A DNA stretch of 64,000 nt, taken from Halogeometricum limi (lineage in GTDB: Archaea > Halobacteriota > Halobacteria > Halobacteriales > Haloferacaceae). This document shows, piece after piece, positions 34,698 to 42,833 of the stretch. A program made the position numbers and the translations under genes. Numbering within the stretch: the first letter of the stretch is position 1; each line of letters opens with the position of its first letter. Location: the NCBI RefSeq assembly GCF_900115785.1, contig NZ_FOYS01000001.1, positions 248,001 to 312,000 of the forward strand, in the 5' to 3' direction. The notes under the pieces were generated by a model that made no database searches, was not told the DNA's origin, and was given only the letters and a program-made list of their open reading frames with translations.

Positions 34698-36074
34698 GTG
34701 AGTTCTCCAGAGACGACGAGCGACGGCGGGGCGGATGCGACGCCGTCCGGCCCGACGGTCGAGGCTCCGCGCCGCGCACTCGCCATCGTCGTCGGCATCG
34801 TCTTCTTGGACCTGCTCGGGTTCGGCGTCGTCATCCCCATCCTCCCGTTCTACGTGCGGAGCTTCGAGGTGTCGGACGTGCTCATCGGCCTCCTCGCGGC
34901 GTCGTACTCGGTGATGCAGTTCGTCTTCGCGCCCTTCCTCGGCCGCCTCTCCGACGCCCGCGGGCGACGGCCCGTCCTCATGCTCTCGCTCCTCGGGAAC
35001 GTCCTCGCGTGGACCGTGTTCGGACTGGCCGCGGAGGTGGGACTCCTGTTCGGGACGACTGCGGCGTTGGCGACGCTTTTCACCTCGCGGATGCTCGCGG
35101 GAGCGATGGGCGGGAACATCGCCACCGCACAGGCGTACATCGCCGACGTGACGCCCGCCGAGGGCAGAGCGGCCGCGCTCGGACTCGTCGGCGCGGCGTT
35201 CGGTCTCGGCTTCGTCTTCGGCCCGGCCCTCGGCGGCGCCGCCGCCAGCGCGGAGGCCGTCTCGTTCGCCGAGTCGGTGCTCCCGCCGTTCGTCCCGGCG
35301 ACGCGGTTCTCGCTCCCGAGTTTCGTCGCCGCCGGGCTGAGCGTCCTCGCACTCGCGGCGACGGCGGCGTTTCTCCCCGAACCGGACAGACAGCGGGGGG
35401 AAGCCGGGCAGACGACGCTCGTCGGGCAGTTCGTCTCCGCGCTCCGCGACCCGGTTCTCAGGGGTCTCGTCCTCGCGTTCTTCCTCGTCTCGGTGGCGTT
35501 CTCGGGCGTTCAGGTGATGTTCATCCCGTACGCCGCCGACTTGTTCGGCTACGACGAGACGCAGACGGCACTGCTGTTGACGTACATCGGCGTCCTCGGC
35601 GTCGTCAATCAGGGCGTCCTCGTCGGACGTCTCTCGCGTCGCTACCCCGAGCGCCGAATCGCCCTCGCGGGCGCGACGATTCTCGTCGCCGCACTCGGAA
35701 CGCTCCCGTTCTCGCACCTCCTCGGCGGGTTCGTCTCTCTCCCCGCGTTCGGTCCGGCGTGGTTCACCGGCGGCGTCCTCGTCCTCCTCGTCGTTCTCGC
35801 GTGTCTCTCGGTGGGGAACAGCCTCCTGAACGTCGCGCTCTCCGCGCTCGTCTCTCGGTCGGTGTCGGCCGACAAGCAGGGCAACGCCTTCGGCGTCACG
35901 CAGGGCGCGGGGAGTCTCGGACGGACCGTCGGCCCGCCGTTGATGGCGGCGCTGTACGTCTTCGTCTACTGGTCGCCGTTCGTCGCGGGCGCGTTGCTGG
36001 CGATTCCCGTCGTCGCCATCCTCGCGGGACGCGAGGCGGCCGCCGGACGCGACGACGTCGAGAGCGCGGAGTGA
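34698..36074 (+). CDS. Major facilitator superfamily transporter (TetA-like)
   Basis: A 458-residue secondary transporter with about 12 membrane helices. The A-motif between helices 2 and 3, GRLSDARGRRPVLM, and the LLGFGVVIPILPFYV first helix place it in the drug/H+ antiporter group related to TetA. A weaker second motif GRLSRRYPERR lies mid-protein. The GTG giving VSSPETTSDGG is preferred; a GTG six codons upstream is less suited to the TATA-like element near 34671. The substrate cannot be read from sequence. Confidence 0.82.
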   Translation: MSSPETTSDGGADATPSGPTVEAPRRALAIVVGIVFLDLLGFGVVIPILPFYVRSFEVSDVLIGLLAASYSVMQFVFAPFLGRLSDARGRRPVLMLSLLGNVLAWTVFGLAAEVGLLFGTTAALATLFTSRMLAGAMGGNIATAQAYIADVTPAEGRAAALGLVGAAFGLGFVFGPALGGAAASAEAVSFAESVLPPFVPATRFSLPSFVAAGLSVLALAATAAFLPEPDRQRGEAGQTTLVGQFVSALRDPVLRGLVLAFFLVSVAFSGVQVMFIPYAADLFGYDETQTALLLTYIGVLGVVNQGVLVGRLSRRYPERRIALAGATILVAALGTLPFSHLLGGFVSLPAFGPAWFTGGVLVLLVVLACLSVGNSLLNVALSALVSRSVSADKQGNAFGVTQGAGSLGRTVGPPLMAALYVFVYWSPFVAGALLAIPVVAILAGREAAAGRDDVESAE

Positions 36075-36079
36075 CGGTA

Positions 36080-36679
36080 TCAGTCGTCGGCGAGCGGTCG
36101 AGGCACGACGGTCCCCGTCGCCGTCGCGACGCCCCACCAGAGCGCGGCGAACTGGGCCGCGACGACGACGAGGAGGAGTACCGCGCCCTGTGCCGTACCG
36201 ATTCCCGTCGACGCGAACCAGAGCGCGCCGAGACCCACGAACGCGAACCAGAGCGGCGGCGACGTCCCGTCCCGTCGCCCCTCGCGAATCGAGACACCGG
36301 CCGCACCGCAGAGCGCGACGCCGAACGTCGTCAGCGACTGCTTCAACCAGACGAGCGTCGTCGAGGCCGGGCCGCGAGTCGTCCGGACGAGGAACCGGTC
36401 GTCGCCTCGGACCACGACCACTCGCCCCGCCTCGAACGCCGGGTCGGCCGTGCGTTCCACGAGGACGCCGTCGGTCGACCGGGCGTCGTCGAACGCCGCC
36501 TGCGTCGCCGGTGACAGCGTCGCGTAGGCGACGGTGGCCGTCCGGTCGGTGTCCGCCGCGTCGGCCGCGTGCACGGCGTGGCGGTACGTCGGGTCCGCCG
36601 CGTGCGGGAGGACGAAAAGCGAGGACGAGAGGAGGAGCATCCCGACGGCGACGATGAAACAGACGACGCGTCGGTCCAT
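36080..36679 (-). CDS. Integral membrane protein of unknown function (199 aa)
   Basis: A 199-residue protein with one N-terminal helix (about 6-24), an extracytoplasmic domain of about 85 residues, then three closely spaced helices (about 112-190). The outside domain has Asp/Ala/Thr-rich sequence without cysteines. The layout resembles the 27724-28422 product in having an exported middle part. No family is recognised. It is convergent with the MFS gene, with 5 nt between stops. Confidence 0.6.
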   Translation of the reverse strand: MDRRVVCFIVAVGMLLLSSSLFVLPHAADPTYRHAVHAADAADTDRTATVAYATLSPATQAAFDDARSTDGVLVERTADPAFEAGRVVVVRGDDRFLVRTTRGPASTTLVWLKQSLTTFGVALCGAAGVSIREGRRDGTSPPLWFAFVGLGALWFASTGIGTAQGAVLLLVVVAAQFAALWWGVATATGTVVPRPLADD

Positions 36680-36866
36680 ACCGACTGGTTACAGTCTTCT
36701 GATATGAGTTTTCTGGTGAATGACACGATATGGAGACGTTCGTCGTCGATCGCAAGTCGCGTCGCCGAGGCCCGTGCGGCGGTGTCAGTGGCGGAGCGAA
36801 CGGGCGGGGTGAGAGACCGAATCGAAGAGAGAGTGAGAACCGAGGAGAGGCCGCGAGTCGACGGCG

Positions 36867-37610
36867 TCAGTCGCTCTGGATGCGCGGGGCGAGCATGTAG
36901 GTGACGTTGCCCTGCCCCTCGGCGATGCGGTAGTGGAGTTTGACCGGGAACTCTTCGCCGAGTTCGACGGTCACTTCGGCGTCCTTCGGGATGGCCTTGT
37001 TCATGTCCTTCAGGTAGTCGAGCGAGAACAGCGAGTCGGCCGTCCCGGAGGTGAGGTCGATGAGGTCCTCGGCGTCGAGTTGGAAGTCGACGTCGTCGGT
37101 GTCGCCCTGCGCCTGGATGTGGAACGCCTCTTCGGCGTCGTCGACGCGGAGGCGGACGTGGTCCGAGACCATGTCGGCGGCCTTGATACCGCGGTCCAGT
37201 TGCGCGCCTTCGAGGACGATTTCTGCGGGGAGGTCCAGGTCCGGGATGTCGGGTTCCTGCCGGATGGAGTCGGGGTCGATGAGCGCGAGCGTCGAGGAGA
37301 GGCCGTCGATGCGGATGTTGAGCTTTCGCGTCTCCTCGTCGAGTTCGAGTTCGACCAACTGGTCGGCGTTCGCCATGCCGACGAAGTCCTCTAACTTCGA
37401 GAGGTTGACGCCGATGACGCCGCCGTCAGCCTCGTAGGACTCGAACGACGCGGCGTCGAGCGTGAGGTCGACCATGCCGACGTTCGCGGGGTCGACGGCC
37501 CGAATCGACAGGTCGTCCTCGTTCAGTCGAATCTTACACTCCTCGACGAGTACGCTCACCGAATCCAGCGCGTCCCGGAGCGTGGAGGCGCTCACGATGG
37601 CCTTGAACAT
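36867..37610 (-). CDS. pcn: DNA polymerase sliding clamp (PCNA)
   Basis: A 247-residue sliding clamp that tethers DNA polymerase and other enzymes to DNA. The start [19 protein letters not shown], the [18 protein letters not shown] strand and the C-terminal APRIQSD tail (inner part of the partner-binding region) are archetypal for haloarchaeal PCNA. Length is normal. A clear TATA box is centred about 28 nt upstream of the ATG. It lies near priL but on a separate transcript. Confidence 0.97.
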   Translation of the reverse strand: MFKAIVSASTLRDALDSVSVLVEECKIRLNEDDLSIRAVDPANVGMVDLTLDAASFESYEADGGVIGVNLSKLEDFVGMANADQLVELELDEETRKLNIRIDGLSSTLALIDPDSIRQEPDIPDLDLPAEIVLEGAQLDRGIKAADMVSDHVRLRVDDAEEAFHIQAQGDTDDVDFQLDAEDLIDLTSGTADSLFSLDYLKDMNKAIPKDAEVTVELGEEFPVKLHYRIAEGQGNVTYMLAPRIQSD

Positions 37611-37632
37611 GTGACCGAAGGTACGACAGCGG

Positions 37633-37645
37633 GCTTAAAAATACC
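37633..37645 (-). promoter_or_regulatory. Core promoter of pcn
   Basis: On the minus strand this reads GGTATTTTTAAGC, an isolated AT-rich box in GC-rich DNA, centred 28 nt before the pcn ATG. The spacing fits a leaderless transcript. Confidence 0.6.
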
Positions 37646-37744
37646 CCTGATTCTCGTGTTCACATAGTGTCTTCCCGCGTGCCGCGTGAGCGCACGCGAG
37701 GCCGACCGTCACCCGACTCACACTCCGGTCTCGCTCTGCGGAAT

Positions 37745-37774
37745 ATTTATCTGAATGGATGCTCAACTATTCAG
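37745..37774 (+). promoter_or_regulatory. Promoter and candidate operator of the arsR-arsM operon
   Basis: ATATTTATC (about 37743-37751) is the TATA box about 30 nt upstream of the regulator ATG. CTGAAT (37751-37756) and ATTCAG (37769-37774) form an inverted repeat with a 12-nt spacer between TATA box and start codon, where a bound repressor would block transcription start. This is typical of autoregulated ArsR-family genes. Confidence 0.55.
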
Positions 37775-37776
37775 CT

Positions 37777-38181
37777 ATGGCGCAGGATACGACCAGACTT
37801 CGCCGCCTCGTCGCGGACGAGACGGGCGACTGTTGCGAGGCCGACGTAGACGCGCGACTCGCCCGACTCGACTCGCTGGCGGCGGCGGTTCCGACGGGCG
37901 CGGACGCGGACGAGGACGTGGACGCACTGAAGACGCTCGGCAGCGAGACGCGCTACCGAATCGTCCGACTCCTCGTCGCCGCCGGGGACGAACTCTGCGT
38001 CTGCGAAATTACGCCCGTACTCGACGTGAGCGACAGTGCGGTCAGCCACGCGCTCTCGGACCTCGTCGACGCCGGACTGCTCTCGCGACGAAAGGAGGGA
38101 ACGTGGCGCTACTACCGGACGACCGAACGGGCGGACCGACTGGCCGCGGCACTCGACGCGACGCGAGGTGACGGGGAATGA
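37777..38181 (+). CDS. arsR: ArsR/SmtB-family metalloregulator
   Basis: A 134-residue winged-helix repressor. The HTH core is ITPVLDVSDSAVSHALSDLV (about 78-97), with ELCVCE at 72-77, the classical Cys pair of arsenic-sensing ArsR, and an extra Cys pair at 19-20. On metalloid binding, such proteins leave the operator. The ATG giving MAQDTTRL is chosen for spacing to the promoter. The gene overlaps arsM by four bases (ATGA), so both are co-translated. The sensing of arsenite is inferred from the Cys pair and the partner gene. Confidence 0.85.
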   Translation: MAQDTTRLRRLVADETGDCCEADVDARLARLDSLAAAVPTGADADEDVDALKTLGSETRYRIVRLLVAAGDELCVCEITPVLDVSDSAVSHALSDLVDAGLLSRRKEGTWRYYRTTERADRLAAALDATRGDGE

Positions 38182-39038
38182 ACGACTCGACCGAGACGGC
38201 CGACGAGAGCGACCTCACCGCCGCCGAACAGCGACGCGCGGTCAGAGAGCGATACGCTCGAATCGCGACGGGGTCCGAATCGGCGTCGCCCGACGAGGAG
38301 TCCGCGGGCGACTGCTGCGGCGACGACGGCGGATGCTGTGACCCCGGTGTCGACTCCGAGTCGCGCGACTCGACGGCACTCGGCTACACCGACGAGGACG
38401 TGGCCGCCGTCGCGTCGGGTGCGGACCTGGGTCTCGGATGCGGGAATCCGAACGCTCTCGCCTCTCTCGACGAGGGCGAGACGGTCCTCGACTTGGGGTC
38501 CGGTGCGGGCTTCGACTGCTTCCTCGCCGCGCGGGAAGTCGGAGAGACGGGTCGCGTCGTTGGCGTCGACATGACGCCCGAGATGGTCGAGAAGGCCCGC
38601 GACAACGTCAGGAAGAACGACGCGACGAACGTGGAGTTCCGCCTCGGCGAGATAGAACATCTCCCCGCCGCCGACGAGACGGTGGACGTCGTCATCTCGA
38701 ACTGCGTCGTCAACCTCTCGCCGGACAAACCACAGGTGTTCCGCGACGCCTACCGCGTGCTCCGACCCGGCGGGCGACTCGCCATCTCGGACGTGGTGCT
38801 GACCGCGCCCGTCCCCGTCGAGATGCGCGCGGACCCCGACTCCGTCGCCTCCTGCGTCGCCGGTGCTTCGAGCGTCGACGAACTCCGCGCGATGCTGGAC
38901 GAGGCGGGGTTCGTGGACGTGGCTATCGACCCGAAAGAAGAGAGCGCCGAGTTCGTCCGCGAGTGGGACGACTCGCTCGACTTGAGCGAGTACGTCGTCT
39001 CCGCGGCGATTACCGGTCGGAAGCCCGACTCGGCGTAG
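38178..39038 (+). CDS. arsM: Arsenite S-adenosylmethionine methyltransferase
   Basis: A 286-residue class I methyltransferase that methylates As(III) for detoxification. The SAM site VLDLGSGAGFDCFLAA is near residue 95. Arsenic-binding Cys are seen in the N-terminal CC..GGCC cluster (45-54), in ISNCVVNLSPDK and in ASCVAGA, as in ArsM/AS3MT. The start ATG overlaps the regulator's stop codon. The pair forms a compact resistance operon; no arsenite pump gene is nearby. Confidence 0.92.
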   Translation: MNDSTETADESDLTAAEQRRAVRERYARIATGSESASPDEESAGDCCGDDGGCCDPGVDSESRDSTALGYTDEDVAAVASGADLGLGCGNPNALASLDEGETVLDLGSGAGFDCFLAAREVGETGRVVGVDMTPEMVEKARDNVRKNDATNVEFRLGEIEHLPAADETVDVVISNCVVNLSPDKPQVFRDAYRVLRPGGRLAISDVVLTAPVPVEMRADPDSVASCVAGASSVDELRAMLDEAGFVDVAIDPKEESAEFVREWDDSLDLSEYVVSAAITGRKPDSA

Positions 39039-39097
39039 CTCTTCGTTCCATCCCGCTACCCCTATCTGTCTGAACCGTTTAGAGCCTGCAACTGACC

Positions 39098-39871
39098 ATG
39101 GCCCGAAAGGACCACTACTACAACAAAGCGAAGCAGGAGGGCTACCGAACCCGGTCTGCGTACAAGCTGAAGCAGTTGGACGAAGAGGCGGGCCTGTTCG
39201 GCCCCGGCAACACCGTCGTCGACTTGGGTGCCGCCCCCGGCGGGTGGCTTCAGGTCGCCGCCGAAGCGGTGGGCGAACGGGGAACCGTCGTCGGCGTCGA
39301 CTTCCAGCGCATCCGCGATTTGGACGCGGAGAACGTCGAGACCATCAAAGGCGACATGACCGACGAGGGGACCAAAGACCGCCTCAAGGAACGAATCGGC
39401 GCGGAGGGCGCGGACGTGGTCATCTCCGACATGGCACCGAACATGACCGGCGAGTACTCGCTGGACCACGCGCGTTCGATTCACCTCGCGCGGCAGGCGT
39501 TCGAGGTGGCACTCGAACTGCTCCCCGCCGGCGGCGACTTCGCGGTGAAGGTGTTCGACGGGCAGGACCTCGCGCCGTTCCGCGCCGACGTCGAAGAGGA
39601 GTTCCAGTACGTCCGCTCGATTCGCCCGGACGCCTCCCGCGACGAGTCCTCCGAACAGTACCTCGTCGCGAAACACCGCATCACCGCGCCCGTCGCGAAG
39701 GGCGACGAACTCGACGTGGTCATCCACGACGTGGGGAGCGAAGGCGACGGCATCGCCAAGGTGGACGGCTACACGCTGTTCGTCTCGGGGACGGAGACGG
39801 GCGACGAAGTTCGCGTCCGCGTCACCGACCTGAAGCCGAACTTCGGCTTCGCAGAACGCGTCGACGAGTAG
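39098..39871 (+). CDS. rlmE: 23S rRNA 2'-O-methyltransferase RlmE/RrmJ with TRAM domain
   Basis: A 257-residue enzyme. Residues about 1-190 are the FtsJ fold: RSAYKLKQLDE, VVDLGAAPGGWLQVA (SAM site) and VISDMAPNMTG, with catalytic Lys and Glu positions conserved. It methylates ribose in 23S rRNA (U2552 equivalent). The C-terminal about 60 residues form a TRAM domain (beta barrel, GDELDVVIHDVGSEGDGIAK), an archaeal addition for RNA binding. The ATG gives MARKDHYYNKAK. Confidence 0.94.
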   Translation: MARKDHYYNKAKQEGYRTRSAYKLKQLDEEAGLFGPGNTVVDLGAAPGGWLQVAAEAVGERGTVVGVDFQRIRDLDAENVETIKGDMTDEGTKDRLKERIGAEGADVVISDMAPNMTGEYSLDHARSIHLARQAFEVALELLPAGGDFAVKVFDGQDLAPFRADVEEEFQYVRSIRPDASRDESSEQYLVAKHRITAPVAKGDELDVVIHDVGSEGDGIAKVDGYTLFVSGTETGDEVRVRVTDLKPNFGFAERVDE

Positions 39872-39921
39872 CGCCGAGGCTCTCGACAGTCTCTTTTCGG
39901 GTGCGTCGCAGCCGTCGGTTC

Positions 39922-40104
39922 TCAGTCTTCGATTACGACGTCGACGTGCAGGTGGACGTCGCAGTCGCCCCGTCCGCCGCCGTTTCGACACTGACCGGTC
40001 GCGATGATATCCGATATCGTCGTGTACGTGCCACACGCCGGGCAGTGGAGTCCGTTCTCCATGCAGTGCCCCTCTGTCAGTCGTACCCGTCGCTCGCCCA
40101 CCAT
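39922..40104 (-). CDS. Small zinc-finger protein (60 aa)
   Basis: A 60-residue protein with CPAC near residue 21 and later Cys at about 39 and 48 (QCRNGG and GDCDVHLHVD), which could form a zinc site with His residues. A TTTATGTT element is centred about 27 nt before the ATG, supporting a leaderless start at MVGERRVRL; a second Met at codon 15 gives a 46-residue alternative. Similar short proteins are widespread in haloarchaea and some act in stress or biofilm responses, but this one has no known role. Confidence 0.65.
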   Translation of the reverse strand: MVGERRVRLTEGHCMENGLHCPACGTYTTISDIIATGQCRNGGGRGDCDVHLHVDVVIED

Positions 40105-40175
40105 GAGTGGCGTACGGTATCACGGAACATAAACGAGTTTGTCTGCGGGTTGACTTTTAGGCGTCCGAACCCCGT

Positions 40176-40565
40176 TCACAGCGTCCGTTCGACGCTGACC
40201 TCCGTCCGGAGTCGATTCCGCGGCGGCACCGCACCGTCGAGGGTGACGACGTACTCGTTCCTCCCCGGAGCGACCACGACGCCGGACACGACGCCACTGG
40301 CTCGGACACCCCCGTCGGGACCGACGATTTGTACCGTCACGTCGGCGCTGAGGCTCTGTCCCGTGTTGTTCACGACGACGGTGACGGCCGTGACGTTCCC
40401 GGCGTCGTAGGTCGTGGTGAAGCCTTCGACGACCAACGTCTGGTCGCCCACGCTCTGCGTGCGCGTCTGTTCGACGCCTTCCGCGTCCGTCGCGACCGGA
40501 ATCGCCTGCGCTGTCGTCGCCGCGAGAAGCAAGAGGAGCGTGGCGACGCCGACCCGTCGCGTCAT
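40176..40565 (-). CDS. Exported protein with one Ig-like (CARDB-like) domain, second of a pair
   Basis: A 129-residue protein with a Sec-type signal or anchor (about 4-21) followed by one beta-sandwich domain. TVVVNNTGQSLSADVTVQIVG near residue 62 has the look of CARDB/DUF11-type extracellular domains. The start ATG overlaps the stop codon of the upstream gene, whose product has the same architecture, so the two are co-translated and may pair outside the cell. Function is unknown. Confidence 0.65.
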   Translation of the reverse strand: MTRRVGVATLLLLLAATTAQAIPVATDAEGVEQTRTQSVGDQTLVVEGFTTTYDAGNVTAVTVVVNNTGQSLSADVTVQIVGPDGGVRASGVVSGVVVAPGRNEYVVTLDGAVPPRNRLRTEVSVERTL

Positions 40566-40975
40566 CCCGTCCGTTGGACGACGACCTCGATACCGGTAAC
40601 GTTCGCGACGCTGTAGTTCCCGCCGAACGAGACGTCGACGGATTTCGTTGCCCCTGCGGCGAACGTCGTCTCGCTCGTCGTCTCGGTCGCAAGCGTCGCG
40701 CCGTCGTCGACGAGTCTCACGTGGACCGTCCCCGTGTGTTCGCTCGCTCCGGTGTTGTTCACTACCACCGTTGCCCCGGTGACGTTGATTCCCTCGTAGC
40801 TCAGTTGCTGTGAGTCGATAGTCAGGTCGTCGTCGACCTGTACGGTTCCCGTTGCGGGGACGATTGTGGCGGGGTTTCGGACCAACACCGTCGTCGCCGC
40901 GGAGGTTCCGGCGGCCGTGACGAGAACGACGACCAGAACGACTTTCAGCGACACGAGTCTTTCTGGCTTCTCCAT
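40562..40975 (-). CDS. Exported protein with one Ig-like (CARDB-like) domain, first of a pair
   Basis: A 137-residue protein with an N-terminal hydrophobic helix (about 9-30) and a beta-sandwich domain containing ATVVVNNTGASEHTGTVHV. The NNTG signature occurs at the same place in the neighbouring product, suggesting duplication. No lipobox Cys is seen, so the helix may remain as an anchor. The gene is divergent from a Bat-type regulator gene, with 124 bp between them rich in TATA-like elements. Confidence 0.65.
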   Translation of the reverse strand: MEKPERLVSLKVVLVVVLVTAAGTSAATTVLVRNPATIVPATGTVQVDDDLTIDSQQLSYEGINVTGATVVVNNTGASEHTGTVHVRLVDDGATLATETTSETTFAAGATKSVDVSFGGNYSVANVTGIEVVVQRTG

Positions 40976-41099
40976 ATGTATCGGGATATGTCGAACAGTA
41001 TATTCGTATACCCGGACGTGTCCGGCCTGTCAGAGTTCTTATAGGCAGTGGCTGAACGTATCCACAACACCAAAGCGCGAGTACGGTATCGCAGCTACC

Positions 41100-41801
41100 A
41101 TGACCGTCGAAGCGTCCGTCGTCGAACTGGAGTTCGAGTTGGAGGGCGACCTGTTCTTGGTCGAAGCCTCGCGGGCGGCGTCGTGTCACCTTCGGCTCGA
41201 AGAACTCCAACAGCGCTCGGACGGGTCCGTCCTGGAGTTCGTCACGGTCACCGGTGCCGACCCCGAACGCGTGCTCGAACTCGCCGCCGGAACGCCGGTG
41301 CTCTCGGAGGCCAGACTCCTCCGAACGGACGAGGCCACCGACCGGTCGCTCTTCGCGTTCGTCTCTACCTCACCCATCGCGACGTCGCTCGCGGACTCGG
41401 AGTCGGTCGTCAAGCAGATATCCGCGCAGGCGGGGTCCGGGCGCGTAGTCGCAGAAGTACCCCCGCACATCGACGCCTCGAACGTCATCCGTGCCTTCCT
41501 CGAACAGTATCCCGACGCGACGCTCGTGGCTCGTCGACAGACGTCCCGGACTGCACCGTCTCTCACTGCCGCGGAACAGCGAGACTCACTCCTCTCGGGG
41601 ATGACGGAGCGACAGTTCGAGACGATTCGGACCGCCCACGGGATGGGGTACTTCGAGACGCCGCGGGCGGTGTCGACGGCCGAAATCGCCGACGAACTCG
41701 GTCTCGCCAGTTCGACGGTGTCCGAACATCTCCGGATGGCACAGAAACACGTGTTCGATGGGCTCTTCTCGTCGGTGTCCTCGACGGACGGCTACCCTTG
41801 A
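41100..41801 (+). CDS. Bacterio-opsin activator-type (HTH_10) transcriptional regulator
   Basis: A 233-residue protein. The C-terminal HTH_10 domain (about 165-225) shows LSGMTERQFETIRTAHGMGY followed by ISTAEIADELGLASSTVSEHL-like sequence (here VSTAEIADELGLASSTV), the hallmark of Bat/HTH_10 regulators. The N-terminal half (about 1-150) is a beta-rich sensor-like region without clear cofactor motifs. No opsin or carotenoid gene adjoins. The exported protein pair transcribed divergently is a possible target. Confidence 0.82.
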   Translation: MTVEASVVELEFELEGDLFLVEASRAASCHLRLEELQQRSDGSVLEFVTVTGADPERVLELAAGTPVLSEARLLRTDEATDRSLFAFVSTSPIATSLADSESVVKQISAQAGSGRVVAEVPPHIDASNVIRAFLEQYPDATLVARRQTSRTAPSLTAAEQRDSLLSGMTERQFETIRTAHGMGYFETPRAVSTAEIADELGLASSTVSEHLRMAQKHVFDGLFSSVSSTDGYP

Positions 41802-41833
41802 ACGTCGATTCTACGCGCCGTTCGCCCTCGGTC

Positions 41834-42550
41834 TCACTCCAACGCCCACGCGTCGCGTTCGCTCTGCCGGCCGCCGCCGAGAAGAGCGACGACGGCGTAG
41901 ACGAACGGCGTGTCGAGGAGCGCGATGAGCAGTTTCAGGAGGTACTGCCCGACGACGAGGGCGACGACGACGCCCGTCGGGAGCGCCTCGCCGATGCCGA
42001 GGACGCGAGGGGCGACGTAGAAGGCGACGGTGACGAAGATGACGGTGTCCAGCGCCTGACTCGTCGCCGTGGAAGCGATGTTCCGGAGCCAGAGGTGGCC
42101 GTCGCCCGTCAGTTCGCGGATGCGGTGGAAGACGAGGACGTCCCAGTTCTGACTGACGAGGTACGCGAGGAGACTCCCCGCCACGATGTTCGTCCCCGAG
42201 GCGAGGACGGTACGGAACTGCCCGGCGAACTCGGGGTTCGCCGCGGGCGCGAAGATGGTCCCCCAGACGAGTGCGAGGAGGACGAAGTTCATCGCGAAGC
42301 CGACGTTGACCATCACCTGCGTCGGACGCTGGCCGTACAGTTCCGAGTAGCAGTCGGAGGCGAAGAAGGTGAGCGCGTACGCTAGCGCGGCCCCCGGCAT
42401 CAGTATCGTCGCGCCGACGACGGGGAGCGACCCGAGGGCGTCGGGGACGGGGATTGCGAGCAGTTTCGAGGCGGTGAGTTGCGCCGTCGTCAGCGCGGTG
42501 ACGAACAGCGCGAGGAGGCCGACCTGTCCGGCGTCGAGGCCGTCACTCAT
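41834..42550 (-). CDS. Queuosine precursor transporter family protein (YhhQ/VUT type)
   Basis: A 238-residue membrane protein with about six helices. SKLLAIPVP near residue 30, FFASDCYSELYGQ near 62, and NIASTATSQALDTVIFV near 160 are the family motifs. Bacterial members import preQ0/preQ1; in archaea a role with the deazaguanine archaeosine pathway or a vitamin-like precursor is plausible but unproven. The start overlaps the end of a ribbon-helix-helix gene by eight bases, so the pair is one transcription unit. Confidence 0.85.
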   Translation of the reverse strand: MSDGLDAGQVGLLALFVTALTTAQLTASKLLAIPVPDALGSLPVVGATILMPGAALAYALTFFASDCYSELYGQRPTQVMVNVGFAMNFVLLALVWGTIFAPAANPEFAGQFRTVLASGTNIVAGSLLAYLVSQNWDVLVFHRIRELTGDGHLWLRNIASTATSQALDTVIFVTVAFYVAPRVLGIGEALPTGVVVALVVGQYLLKLLIALLDTPFVYAVVALLGGGRQSERDAWALE

Positions 42551-42716
42551 GTTCGAGTCTGCCGTGTCGTTCGTCTATCTCGTCTAAGATGTCGAGCGTC
42601 TTGCGGACGGACGCCCGGATGGCGTCGCTCCGGTTGACGAACTTCTTGTCGTCGCCCACGTGCTCGTCTAAGTCCGCGAGTAACTCGTCGGGTATCTCGA
42701 CGCTTATCTTGGACAT
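42543..42716 (-). CDS. Ribbon-helix-helix DNA-binding protein (57 aa)
   Basis: A 57-residue protein beginning MSKISVEIPDELLADLDEH, the beta-strand and first helix of a CopG/MetJ-like ribbon-helix-helix, followed by FVNRSDAIRASVRKTL. Such proteins are dimeric DNA-binding regulators. The frame ends inside the transporter start region (overlap of eight bases), implying co-translation. A TATAAAG element lies about 34 nt upstream of the ATG. Autoregulation of the pair is inferred. No toxin gene is seen, so an antitoxin role is unlikely. Confidence 0.75.
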   Translation of the reverse strand: MSKISVEIPDELLADLDEHVGDDKKFVNRSDAIRASVRKTLDILDEIDERHGRLEHE

Positions 42717-42833
42717 ACCCGTGGATTATCTGCGTCATACTTACGCCTTTATACCCGAGCCGACGTTCGCTCGTCGGCTCTCTCGGGGTCGAGATGCTCG
42801 TCGAGATATTCGTGGGAGAATACCTCCTCGGTC

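Noticed and set aside
34052-36514. An 820-codon plus-strand frame over the MFS transporter gene
   Set aside because: Extremely Arg-rich product in the shifted frame of two recognised genes; typical GC-rich shadow.
42543-42716. Toxin-antitoxin interpretation of the ribbon-helix-helix gene
   Set aside because: The overlapping partner is a six-helix transporter, not a small toxin, so a simple regulator is more likely.
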